Source: a virus
Strand: one strand, 5' to 3'
IMG/VR virus record: IMGVR_UViG_3300042923_000769
Span: 1 to 39,686 of that record
DNA: 39,686 bases
The notes beneath the pieces are model-generated. The model did not search any database, was not told the origin of the DNA, and saw nothing but the letters and a program-made list of their open reading frames with translations. Below are positions 31,601 to 39,372 of the stretch, one piece after another. Made by a program: the position numbers and the translations under genes. The number at the start of each line of letters is the position of its first letter. Position 1 is the first letter of the stretch.

Positions 31601-34600
31601 TTTCTGTATAGACTCCGTTAATGAATCAATTGCGTCGCTACTCATATTAGGATTGTTCTTTAATTGATTTTGAACACTGAACAAATCAGTCATAACATTC
31701 TCAATTTTAGATTTGTCCATTTTTCCAAGCGACTGAGCAAAAGAGTCTGGTAACGCCTTAACTATTGTGTCGAACTGACTTAGGACTGCTTCAACTTGTT
31801 TTGGGTCAGTAAGATTTTTTGTTATAGTTGCTGTTACATCACTAAATGCGGTTGCGATTTTTTCTTTTTTAGCTTTTATTTTTTCAAATAATTCGTCTAC
31901 TCGTTTTTCTGCGTCATCCTGTGTTTCACCTTTTCCAAGTTTCATTGCATTACGAATTGCCTCGTCATTCGACGCAACCATGTTATCTAGGAAATTACGC
32001 TGTGAAGTAGATAGGTTATTTAATTTTCTATCAGCTTGAAGAGATATATCAGACTGTCTAATGATTTCAGAAACTACTTTTCCAATAGACGTACTATATG
32101 CACCATTAAATTCTTCTGCTTTGTACTTTAATGAATCAAGTTCGTCTTCTAAATCTTTTATTGTTGTAGACTGAGCACCATCTTTTCCTCTTACTTCTAT
32201 TTTTTTACCATTTTTATTCCAAGTTTTTATCTTCTTTTCTAAATCGCTTATTTCCTTTGCTGTATCTTTTAAGTCATCTTGTGAACCAAAAAGACTTTCT
32301 ATATTGCTATCTTTTTTCTTACCAAACTTATTTTTCTCATCATTTGCTTTTAATTCAGCAAGTCTTTCAGCGTGTTTAACTTCTTCTCTCATTGCACTAG
32401 CTGTTTTTAAGTGAGCCTTACCATTAGAATCAACATAAGCAATCATAGTTGGAAATGCTTCTATGATTTGTTTTTGTATAGATGAGTATTCTGACAGTTG
32501 TTCACTAGATAAATCTTTCTCACTCATCTTTTCAAATTTACTATACTTATCAATCATTGTGTCGATACTACTAGCATATTTGTAATATGAGTCAATCATC
32601 TTTTTGTTTTGGCTCTCTATTTTTGCTTGTTCTTTTCCATGTTTTACGTATAAACTAATTAATCCTTCAATAGCAAATCCTAGACCTACTAATGCAACGC
32701 CAATACCAGTTGAGATGAGTAATCCACGCATAGCAGTAGAAAATGAAACAGTAGCACCAGTTGCAACTTCATTAGCTGTTGTTAAAGCCATGGTTGCCCC
32801 TGTTTGTCCTTTAACTGCCCCAGATGTCTTAATTAAAACGTTGCCCTTATTAGCATATAGCGTTTGTAATTCTTTTTCTGTGGATATTAGCTTTTCTGTT
32901 TGAATTAATTGCAACGCTTCTTCATATGCTACTTCTTTGAGACTTCCGTTATTTAAACCCTTTTGCACAGCACGTTGTCCAATATTTTGACCAAAATTTG
33001 AATTATCAAATCCTGCCATAGATTTCTTATAACGTTCTGAATTGGTTATCAGTTGGTCAAAAGATTTATTAATTGAACTTAAAACTCCAAATTTACTTAG
33101 GGCTGTACCAACTGCTAGAAAAGTCAATGGTAATACGCCAAATGTGTCTGCTAATTTTACTCCTAGACTAATTAATCCACCAAGTAGGTCAAATAACCCA
33201 ATCATCGCATCGCTTAGGAATGCTTCCCCAATAGAGTTTGATAATTCTGTAAATTTATTTTTTAATTTATTGATTCTTGCTTCGAATGATAGTAAATACT
33301 TTTCATTTTCTCTTGTTGCTGAACCTTGTGAATTTAAAGCTGTTTCAGTAGCTTTAACGCCCATTTGGAAGTTAGACATTAACGCATTGAATCTTGAGAG
33401 TTGATGCATACCTGCAATCTTAACAGATGCATTGCGTCGTTCTTCTTCTGTTAAATCCTTCCATTTTCCTGCAAGAGATGTTAGAAGTTCTTGTGACGAT
33501 TTTACAGTGCCATCAACATTTTTCATTGATAGTCCTAAGTTGGCGAATACCTTTTTAGATTCTCCTAATTCAGAGATACGTGCATATAGAGATTTAAGGC
33601 TATTCCCAATAATTGCCCCCGACTCCATAGTAACTGCACCAATTGACGTAATATTACCAATATTTTCCTCTAATGTAACTCCAAACGTCTTCGCCACCGA
33701 AGCTGATTTAGCCATGCCTTCTGCTATCTGCTTCGTCGAGATGGCGAACTCATTATCGACTTCATTCATCGAATCTACAATTCTTATACTCTTTTCTGCT
33801 TCAATATTAAAAGCATTCATGACTCCAACGAGGGTTTCCCCTGATTCTTGTGCCGACAAGTCAGATACATTTGACATTATTGTTGCTGTTCTAGTAACCG
33901 CTAACAATTGTTGTTCATTAAATTCTCCAAATGTTCTAGCGAATTCATTAACAGTAGCCATTACATCGTGAACACTTTTGCCTAAGTCTTTCGACAATTG
34001 CAATGTATTCTGAAATAAACTCTCAATATTTAAACTATCACTAGCAACTCGTCTTAATTCTGTTAAACTAGTATCTAACTCAATAATTTCACGAGATATT
34101 GCACGAATTGCTTGTGCAGTACCATAATAAATTGTCGTTGCTGTCATCCAAGTTGGTACTCTCGCCATGGCAATTTTTAATTGTTCCCATATGCCTAGGT
34201 TACGATTGGCATTATAAACCATGGATGTTGACATTTTTGTAACTTCACTTGTTAAGTGATTTACTTTATAGGCTACCTGTTCGACTTCTTTCCCAGTACC
34301 TTTTGCAGTAGCAGTTATTAACGAGAACCCTTTTTCATTGTCTGTTCTCATAGTTAATTCTGCTATTTCTGCATTAAGTAAGCCCATTTCTTTTGTGTAC
34401 TTTTTAGCACCTGCAATATCGCCTTGTTTGATAACTGTATTTATTTTATTATAATCAGAGTTTTTTACTAAAGATTGTTGTTTTAATCTTTCTTCTGTAT
34501 CTATTTTTATAGCATTCGCTTCTGCTAAAATTGCAGAAGTTCTGTTTTTATAGAATTCAGTCTCATTTCCATCAAATCCATTTTGACGAGCAATTTCTAG

Positions 34601-35371
34601 TTGCTTCTGCATTCGTAACTTATATTCATCTTGAGTTAATGAGTTTTCGTTAAATTTCTTTTCCGTAGCATATAAGTCTGAGAATGCTTTTTCAACATCT
34701 CTTGCTGTTTGCTTCATACCATTAGAGATAGTTTTGGACTTTACTTCCCACTGTCCTTCATCTATCTTAGAACCATCTTCCATGGTCTTTATAGCAGATT
34801 TCCATTCCCAAGCCCATTCTTCTACTTGACCTTTACTATTATCAAGTTTAGTAGTAAAGCCCTTTAAATTACCTTCTGCATCAGTAAATGCTTTAGATGA
34901 AGCAGATACGCCTTTATTCAATTCTTTATCAGAACCAACAATGGCATCTCGCATTTGTTTTTGTGCTTCTTTTACACCTTTAACATATGCTGTTGCACTT
35001 GGACTACCGATAGAATCTGGATTTTGTATCCTTGGGATTACTTTTTCCGCAACCTGATGATACTCATCTATAATTCTTTTAATCTCTTTTAGTTGGTCTT
35101 TAATCTGTTTAGCAGAACCCTTAATATCTATTTGTACAGGTATTTTTAACATTTTTGCGGTATCTGCTTGATTGAATACCCTTTGAATATCAGCAATACC
35201 TTTATTAATAGACCCTACACTTGCAGAAATTGTTGCTTTTAATTTAATACCTACATTTTTACTTACTAACATATCGCTAATGTCTTTTATATCCTGTTTT
35301 AAACCAGACAAAGAGCCAACCGTTTTCTGTAACCTAGCTTGTAGGACTAAATTTAAGTCATTATTTTCCAA
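28652..35371 (-). CDS. tail tape measure protein with an embedded peptidoglycan-binding domain
   Basis: 2239 residues; TTG start with AAAGGAGTG upstream. It sets tail length: at about 1.5 angstrom per residue, about 335 nm, similar to the long SPbeta tail. The TP901-type core (about 395-700) has DTSLTELRRVASDSLNIESL and the conserved EFAISTKQIAEGMAKSASVAKTFG. Hydrophobic stretches lie near 718-760 and 880-905, a long coiled coil near 1765-1900. Residues 2076-2135 (YGQKGDLVRLLQQALGITVDG) are a peptidoglycan-binding domain. No lytic transglycosylase or peptidase domain is evident, unlike SPbeta YomI. Confidence 0.92.
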   Translation of the reverse strand: MENNDLNLVLQARLQKTVGSLSGLKQDIKDISDMLVSKNVGIKLKATISASVGSINKGIADIQRVFNQADTAKMLKIPVQIDIKGSAKQIKDQLKEIKRIIDEYHQVAEKVIPRIQNPDSIGSPSATAYVKGVKEAQKQMRDAIVGSDKELNKGVSASSKAFTDAEGNLKGFTTKLDNSKGQVEEWAWEWKSAIKTMEDGSKIDEGQWEVKSKTISNGMKQTARDVEKAFSDLYATEKKFNENSLTQDEYKLRMQKQLEIARQNGFDGNETEFYKNRTSAILAEANAIKIDTEERLKQQSLVKNSDYNKINTVIKQGDIAGAKKYTKEMGLLNAEIAELTMRTDNEKGFSLITATAKGTGKEVEQVAYKVNHLTSEVTKMSTSMVYNANRNLGIWEQLKIAMARVPTWMTATTIYYGTAQAIRAISREIIELDTSLTELRRVASDSLNIESLFQNTLQLSKDLGKSVHDVMATVNEFARTFGEFNEQQLLAVTRTATIMSNVSDLSAQESGETLVGVMNAFNIEAEKSIRIVDSMNEVDNEFAISTKQIAEGMAKSASVAKTFGVTLEENIGNITSIGAVTMESGAIIGNSLKSLYARISELGESKKVFANLGLSMKNVDGTVKSSQELLTSLAGKWKDLTEEERRNASVKIAGMHQLSRFNALMSNFQMGVKATETALNSQGSATRENEKYLLSFEARINKLKNKFTELSNSIGEAFLSDAMIGLFDLLGGLISLGVKLADTFGVLPLTFLAVGTALSKFGVLSSINKSFDQLITNSERYKKSMAGFDNSNFGQNIGQRAVQKGLNNGSLKEVAYEEALQLIQTEKLISTEKELQTLYANKGNVLIKTSGAVKGQTGATMALTTANEVATGATVSFSTAMRGLLISTGIGVALVGLGFAIEGLISLYVKHGKEQAKIESQNKKMIDSYYKYASSIDTMIDKYSKFEKMSEKDLSSEQLSEYSSIQKQIIEAFPTMIAYVDSNGKAHLKTASAMREEVKHAERLAELKANDEKNKFGKKKDSNIESLFGSQDDLKDTAKEISDLEKKIKTWNKNGKKIEVRGKDGAQSTTIKDLEDELDSLKYKAEEFNGAYSTSIGKVVSEIIRQSDISLQADRKLNNLSTSQRNFLDNMVASNDEAIRNAMKLGKGETQDDAEKRVDELFEKIKAKKEKIATAFSDVTATITKNLTDPKQVEAVLSQFDTIVKALPDSFAQSLGKMDKSKIENVMTDLFSVQNQLKNNPNMSSDAIDSLTESIQKHIPNVEEAKTVLLSYATQAGQVKIRQELLNQGVEESTTAFDENTKSILENTSITELMLGKTKEQIDELKNAVTVLRMYGKETKENLSTKQIEALDSATLLLGDTFSYFKNSLYQNVDAISSIVNMMQNVAEAETDINNVLATSQDQQQIAVAMALKKKIEHWNLEIVALSKLGEAYDELSRKVMANDGVMTGAIATKLDKLKSQMNAKQISLNVDTSSILSGVKTLKESTSKSKSGSSSKTQLADLFQVDTLERQHKAYETIINSLNNKLQSLNKNSLEYRNTLQSLMEYELKNMAIEKQQVAQVEARNVAIQSRLSALSNTSKHTKDQREEYNDLQKEYESNLDKIASLNSNIQGTLNEIKQKSLEIFNDFIDEIVSNYETAIKKIQDSIDNTEFKIDVHGFINPEDIKELLNLQIKKALEAQQAQTQQQGEVNSLNTAYNNAVAQYGGGSDQAKRALEELQKAKEELEDAMVGVLNAEKDIQETRAKVADDAIDALKDYYKNMESMATDAIDKEKEQFQKLHDDKLEAYDEEINAINKVYDAKFKEMDKEKSANEYQADLNEKNQKKTELVNKITLLSRDTSLSGKKKLAETQAELDALNKEITKFQGDRQFELTKQGLEEQKQLQLDGIEEKKIAEDDALQSMMDNLDKQKEAINKHYEDLINNDAYWAKMREDAIKGSFTTLNTELSSMKLNLDDMNLGIFNSLTEGIDGVAFKFAEMSDIVRDEVEKVSALVVDNMLYNLSTPLNDILGLANAIAYTITNAGVNNASNAGANATTNTTTYVPTISQPSPTATSSPTSSTNSGSGIPIPTTNVKYGQKGDLVRLLQQALGITVDGIFGSKTLSSLKSFQKSNGLSADGIAGIQTWTKLKALQRFESGGYTGSLPSSGGLAIVDDKELILNKKDTLNILDTVKIMRTMQDVLPTLKRMNKAKDFVDSGKASAISNTTVYEFNIDKLVGNEKGAREFASEFMNKMKKRGK

Positions 35372-35391
35372 TATATGTTCACTCCTTTTAG

Positions 35392-35482
35392 TCTTAGTTT
35401 TTTTATTTCTTATTACAAAGATTTAAATATTTATAAATTTATAACAATAAATAAAAAAACTAAGATTGTTAGTCTTAGTTTT
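35392..35482 (-). promoter_or_regulatory. three-arm leader: terminator and competing antiterminator before the tape measure
   Basis: On the - strand, arm 1 AAAACTAAGA (35482-35473) pairs with arm 2 TCTTAGTTTTTTTATT (35465-35450), a terminator with a T-run. Arm 3 (35407-35392) matches arm 2 perfectly over 16 bases and ends 5 bases before the AAAAGGAG of the tape measure. Arm 2 cannot pair with both, so this is an attenuator-like switch. Confidence 0.65.
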
Positions 35483-35494
35483 AATCTGTATTAT

Positions 35495-36466
35495 TTATCC
35501 GAATAGGTCTCCCATATCTTCGCTTTCATCACGTATTACATAGTGTTTATTTGTTGTCTCACTGGACTCGTGGTTTAACAACTTTTGGGCAAAACGCACG
35601 TCTTTTCCTTCATCAACAACAATATGCGTACTTCTTGAGGCACGTATCAAATGGGGAAATATCTTTCTTCCTACAATTTTGCCGAAAGAATCAACCCACA
35701 GATTGACAGTATTAACACTAATATGGTTGTCTCCTTTTTTATTTGAAAATATATACTCAGAATCTGTACCTTTTATATCAACCCATTTTCGCATTGCATT
35801 CATAGCGTCTTCACTAATCATAAGGCGTATTGCCTTTCCACCTTGACCTTTTCCCTTTCCTCTCAAGGTATGGCTTAAATAGAAGCCCTGCTCTTTTCCA
35901 TTTTTATCTTTATATTGTTCATAGTTTAATATTTCTGTTTTTAATTGAATAACTTCTGCTCTACGTCCTGCACTTGAATACGCTGTCAATAAATATGCTA
36001 ACTTTTGATATTGCTTTTCTTTCTCTAATGCTTTTATGAGTGTGTTCAATTCTTCTATTGTTAAAGGGATTTTTTCTTTTTTCTTAACATTTGCAACATT
36101 CGGTATTGCTTTTGTATAAATATTGCGGAACATTGGGTGTTCTTCATTATAGTAGACTTCGATATACCCACAAAGAGAACTAACACTTGAACGTTTAAAT
36201 TTACAAGCCGAACTGGACATTCCCAATCCTATTAAATAGTTTTGATATTTTAATCCATGACGTTGTTTTAATGTGGTAATATCCACATTCCTTTCATTAT
36301 CGTAAATCCATTTTGCAAAAATTTTAAGTGACGATTCGTATTGTTTTAGTGTTTCTTTGGAAAGATGTTGTTGAGATAAGAACTCTTCAATAAAATATTT
36401 ATTGTTTTTATTAACTTCTTTGTCCCAAAAATCCTTACCTACTTCTTCTATTTTTTTATATGCCAT
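35495..36466 (-). CDS. tyrosine recombinase inside the tail operon
   Basis: 323 residues from ATG 36466, 17 bases after the previous stop; an upstream ATG at 36526 would overlap the preceding gene by 44 bases. All catalytic residues are present: Arg168 (AGRRAEVIQL), a beta-hairpin Lys (LRGKGKGQGGK), His272-x-x-Arg275 (HLIR), His299 (LLNHESSETTN) and the nucleophile Tyr309. The N-terminal half is the SAM-like core-binding domain (KETLKQYESSLKIFAKWIYD). It lies just upstream of the tape measure, as does yomM near yomI in SPbeta as I recall. It may be a working recombinase, or a regulator with that fold. Confidence 0.88.
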   Translation of the reverse strand: MAYKKIEEVGKDFWDKEVNKNNKYFIEEFLSQQHLSKETLKQYESSLKIFAKWIYDNERNVDITTLKQRHGLKYQNYLIGLGMSSSACKFKRSSVSSLCGYIEVYYNEEHPMFRNIYTKAIPNVANVKKKEKIPLTIEELNTLIKALEKEKQYQKLAYLLTAYSSAGRRAEVIQLKTEILNYEQYKDKNGKEQGFYLSHTLRGKGKGQGGKAIRLMISEDAMNAMRKWVDIKGTDSEYIFSNKKGDNHISVNTVNLWVDSFGKIVGRKIFPHLIRASRSTHIVVDEGKDVRFAQKLLNHESSETTNKHYVIRDESEDMGDLFG

Positions 36467-36482
36467 ATCTTCACTACTCTCA

Positions 36483-37079
36483 TTAATCCATTTTTGGCAT
36501 TGCTTTTTTACCCTTCCAAGTAACATTTAATGTAATTGGAAGTTTTCTATATTTCATAAAATTCTCAAATTCTTCAATAACCGCACCAAGATAATGCGTT
36601 CCTTCTTCAAAGTCACGAGTAACACCGTTTAGCCCTGTCGTGGTTGGAGCATCTATCCAACCTTCACTTATCTTTACCCACGCATGACCGACGTTGTTTC
36701 CAACGTCACTAAATGAGCCATCTGCTTCTAAATTAGCACGATTATCAAAGAATTCACTTTGTCTTCCTGTACCTAATCTATCAGACTCTCGATAAGCAAT
36801 ATTATCGTCATAAGTAATACTAAGTTGTAGCATGTTACCTACCTTTTTTATTGTACCTAGTCTTATTGCTTGTGAAGATAATGTAGCACCAGTTCTTTCA
36901 TATGAAACTGGAACATAACTTTCATATATTTCTCTCCATTTTTGTCTAGCAATATGTTCTAAAAGCTCTCCTGCTTCTTTTAAATCTTGCTTCACTTTTT
37001 TATCTATTATTTTTACTGCTTCTTTTGTTTCTGATAGTTTTAAAATTTGATTTATAATACTTTGTTCATACTTATTCAA
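36483..37079 (-). CDS. hypothetical tail or connector protein, gp10-like
   Basis: 198 residues; TTG start overlapping the end of the previous gene, so translation is probably coupled. The segment IYESYVPVSYERTGATLSSQA resembles HK97 gp10-like tail completion proteins (Y-P-x-x-Y-x-R-T-G-x-L), which are small structural proteins of this module. The rest is not recognised. A minor tail role fits its place between the chaperone-like gene and the recombinase. Confidence 0.65.
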   Translation of the reverse strand: MNKYEQSIINQILKLSETKEAVKIIDKKVKQDLKEAGELLEHIARQKWREIYESYVPVSYERTGATLSSQAIRLGTIKKVGNMLQLSITYDDNIAYRESDRLGTGRQSEFFDNRANLEADGSFSDVGNNVGHAWVKISEGWIDAPTTTGLNGVTRDFEEGTHYLGAVIEEFENFMKYRKLPITLNVTWKGKKAMPKMD

Positions 37080-37548
37080 CTCGCAACATCTCTTTTAATT
37101 CTTTACTTTTAACTTGTTTCGAAATCTCTTCATATTGGTCTGCTAACCCATGGATGTTTTCTGTAATTAATTCAGTCATTTTTGTAACTTCTTCTTCTGG
37201 CATCTCGTTCACAACTTGGTCTAATAAATCTAAATCAATTAACATTCTCAACATTTTAATTGCTACTGGGATATCATCTGGAACATCTAAACTTGTAAAA
37301 TGTTTTATCATTAATAATTTTGTATAAGCCATAGATAAGTCCAAAGAGCCTTTGTCTTCTACTGTTGTCATAAATTTAACGATGTCATCTAATAACGACG
37401 CTTGTTTACTTTTACGGAAAAATTCATCGACCTCAATCTTGAATTCTTTACCTTCCATTTGTACATAAACCGTTTTTTGTGCGTCTAATTTTTTGTTACT
37501 TTTTTGGATTTCTTTTAAAGAAAGCCCCTTAATATTGCTATTTGTCAT
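37072..37548 (-). CDS. probable tail assembly chaperone
   Basis: 158 residues, mostly helical and acidic (IDLDLLDQVVNEMPEEEVTKMTELI). It lies between the tail tube gene and the tape measure, exactly where tail assembly chaperones sit. These coat the tape measure during tail building. Sequence similarity is not clear, so the call rests on position and shape. AAAGGAG upstream. No classical slippery site was found at its 3' end. Confidence 0.65.
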   Translation of the reverse strand: MTNSNIKGLSLKEIQKSNKKLDAQKTVYVQMEGKEFKIEVDEFFRKSKQASLLDDIVKFMTTVEDKGSLDLSMAYTKLLMIKHFTSLDVPDDIPVAIKMLRMLIDLDLLDQVVNEMPEEEVTKMTELITENIHGLADQYEEISKQVKSKELKEMLRVE

Positions 37549-37570
37549 AATTTATTTTCTCCTTTTGCTC

Positions 37571-37660
37571 TATTCATATTTTCATTTTTTAAAAATCCTT
37601 TATTTAAGGGTGTTTTAAACACTCAAAATATGAATAAAATCGACATTTTATTCATATTTT
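37571..37660 (-). promoter_or_regulatory. three-arm leader before the tail chaperone gene
   Basis: Arms 37646-37660 and 37625-37639 pair perfectly over 15 bases around a 6-base loop; arm 37571-37582 can instead pair with 37625-37636 over 12 bases. A GTGTTT-T-AAACAC mini-hairpin lies between. The dyad repeat copy 13 is the loop end of the longer stem. Confidence 0.5.
37634..37651 (-). repeat. intergenic dyad ATAAAA-N6-TTTTAT, copy 13
   Basis: Perfect arms, spacer TCGACA on the + strand; extended on both sides to a 15-bp palindrome. It lies between the tail tube and chaperone genes, not directly after a stop codon. Confidence 0.8.
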
Positions 37661-37670
37661 TAATCTAAAA

Positions 37671-37706
37671 AAATAAAGGTAGAAAATTTAATTTCTACCT
37701 TTATTT
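37671..37706 (-). terminator. intrinsic terminator after the tail tube gene
   Basis: Perfect 15-bp stem AAATAAAGGTAGAAA/TTTCTACCTTTATTT (37671-37685 with 37692-37706), 6-base loop; TTTTTTT on the - strand. It would let the abundant tube protein be made above the downstream genes. Confidence 0.88.
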
Positions 37707-37714
37707 GTGTCTAA

Positions 37715-38458
37715 TTAGTAACGAGTAATTGTATACAAGTCGCCATTTTCTGCACTTGCAAGAATGTCTAAGTTAAAATCGAAAGTTGAAGGATTTTCAG
37801 CTTCAAGAGTGATAGTAAACTCAGATTGCAATTTCGCTCTTGCAATATAGAATTGTGCTTTGTAAGGAACACCGTCATCACCATTCATGATGCAATCTCC
37901 AACAACAGCAAACTCGTGAGGGAATACTTCTGCGTTGAACGTAACTTTTGCCAAGTTAGTTGATGTAGAAACGTATTGATAAATTACTTGAACAGAATCT
38001 CCTTGTGCAACAGTAGGAGTAGCAGATGTTAAAACTACATCACTTTCTGTAACAGTAAAGCCAGTGATTTCTTCTTGAAGTAAGCCACCTTTTGTTTTAA
38101 ATACTGTAACACTTCCAGTAATAGGTTCGTTTGCTAGTGCAACTTCTTTTGTAGCGTCTACAGTTAAGATTTCTCTACCAAATAAAGTAGCAGTTGTTTC
38201 AACAGCTTGACCTGCTAGTAAAGCTAAAGATTGGTCTGAAATTAAAGCATCTTGCATTTTTAAGATTGCTTCACGACCATATTCAAAAGACATTAATTTT
38301 TTGTTTCCTTGACCACCACGAATTTCTTGCTTTTGTGATGTGTTTTCGATTGATGAAGTTTTTAAAGTATCCATTACTAAAAGTGGCTTCTTTGTTACTA
38401 CATCAAGATAAATTGCGTTCATTACAGATAAAATACCAGAACGTTTATTTACTCCCAT
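37715..38458 (-). CDS. probable major tail tube protein
   Basis: 247 residues, beta-rich, no Cys cluster or membrane segment. The N-terminal MGVNKRSGILSVMNAIYLDV and the C-terminal (DFNLDILASAENGDLYTITRY) suit phage tube proteins; the middle ~110-160 has an added Ig-like-looking strand region (TGSVTVFKTKGGLLQEE). A very strong ribosome binding site (CAGGAGG), its own promoter-like site and a strong terminator after it mark it as highly expressed. Family assignment is by position and expression signals. Confidence 0.7.
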   Translation of the reverse strand: MGVNKRSGILSVMNAIYLDVVTKKPLLVMDTLKTSSIENTSQKQEIRGGQGNKKLMSFEYGREAILKMQDALISDQSLALLAGQAVETTATLFGREILTVDATKEVALANEPITGSVTVFKTKGGLLQEEITGFTVTESDVVLTSATPTVAQGDSVQVIYQYVSTSTNLAKVTFNAEVFPHEFAVVGDCIMNGDDGVPYKAQFYIARAKLQSEFTITLEAENPSTFDFNLDILASAENGDLYTITRY

Positions 38459-38489
38459 TTTTTATTTCCTCCTGTTTTTGTTTTAATTT

Positions 38490-38518
38490 TATATATAATT
38501 ATTTTTTGCATTAGAATT
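38490..38518 (-). promoter_or_regulatory. conserved-spacer promoter-like site 11, late operon
   Basis: On the - strand: AATTCT, spacer AATGCAAAAAATAATTA (17), TATATA. The -35 is poor but the spacer matches the family (C-A-A at 5-7, A-T at 14-15). It lies before the tail tube gene and is the only member on the - strand. Confidence 0.5.
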
Positions 38519-39371
38519 AACTTGACCAATGTTGGAGATTAATCTCCTTTGGATTTGCACCTGCCATGATAGCTCTAACACTAAAATCATAATTATCAAT
38601 TTTTTCCAATCTTTCATATACCCTGTAAAGTTGATATATTGTTAAATGCCATATATTTAATTCGTTTAGAGAATTGCTTTTTGACGCTACTGCATTAATA
38701 ATATCAGCGATATCAATATCGCTTTCTTCTTGCGTAAGTTGTTGTCTTTTTATTTTTTCAACTTTTTCGTCTAGTTTTCTTTGTTGTTCTATTAGTTTTC
38801 TAGTCGCTTCATCCACATGGCTTAAATCATCTTCTACTTCTACCTCTACATTATCTGGACGCACTAAAAAATTTTGTAATTTAACAATCCTTACAATGTC
38901 ATCAAAATTATCTCTATTTACTAACAATAAATTTTCTTCCGACGTATCTAACTCACAATCTTCATTTACTATAACTTCTCCATCATCATTGATTTTTAAA
39001 ATCCCTAATTTCAAGAAGTTAATAGCAATATTGTTATCTATCATTCTTACGTCTTCTGTTTTAAATATCATAGCAATGGTGTCTAAAAGAATTTCTTTTA
39101 TTTCTCCATTGCCCAACAACATGTAACAATCAAATGTTTTAAGATTTTCTTGACTCTCTAAAAATTCTCTTTTCTTTTCATCTTTAATAGAGTTAAGTAA
39201 ATCGCTTATTGTTAATGATATAAATTGAATGTTATTCATGTATTTTGTGTAGCCATAATCTGTTACTTCTTCTAATGTATATGGAACGATATCTAGGTTT
39301 CCAGTTTTAATACTACGACCTTTATCCAAAAGCAATTTTAAGTCAACAACTTTTAATTCGTTAAAATCCAT
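38517..39371 (-). CDS. hypothetical late protein, 284 residues
   Basis: Not recognised. An alpha/beta N-terminal part, acidic throughout, with a clear coiled coil at about 195-220 (EATRKLIEQQRKLDEKVEKIKRQ) and a helical C-terminus (NIWHLTIYQLYRVYERLEKID). It lies in the late operon before the tail tube, so a connector, neck or structural assembly role is likely. Weak ribosome binding site (GAAGTG). Confidence 0.7.
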   Translation of the reverse strand: MDFNELKVVDLKLLLDKGRSIKTGNLDIVPYTLEEVTDYGYTKYMNNIQFISLTISDLLNSIKDEKKREFLESQENLKTFDCYMLLGNGEIKEILLDTIAMIFKTEDVRMIDNNIAINFLKLGILKINDDGEVIVNEDCELDTSEENLLLVNRDNFDDIVRIVKLQNFLVRPDNVEVEVEDDLSHVDEATRKLIEQQRKLDEKVEKIKRQQLTQEESDIDIADIINAVASKSNSLNELNIWHLTIYQLYRVYERLEKIDNYDFSVRAIMAGANPKEINLQHWSS

Positions 39372-39372
39372 A

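Noticed and set aside
30000-34000. Long + strand reading frames across the tape measure gene
   Set aside because: They mirror the codon pattern of the - strand gene, lack ribosome binding sites and resemble no protein.
36467-36526. Recombinase start at ATG 36526
   Set aside because: It would overlap the preceding gene by 44 bases with no ribosome site, and the added residues are the out-of-frame end of that gene.
37072-37090. Programmed frameshift joining the chaperone-like and gp10-like genes
   Set aside because: No slippery heptamer is seen near the overlap, and the downstream gene has a plausible coupled TTG start.
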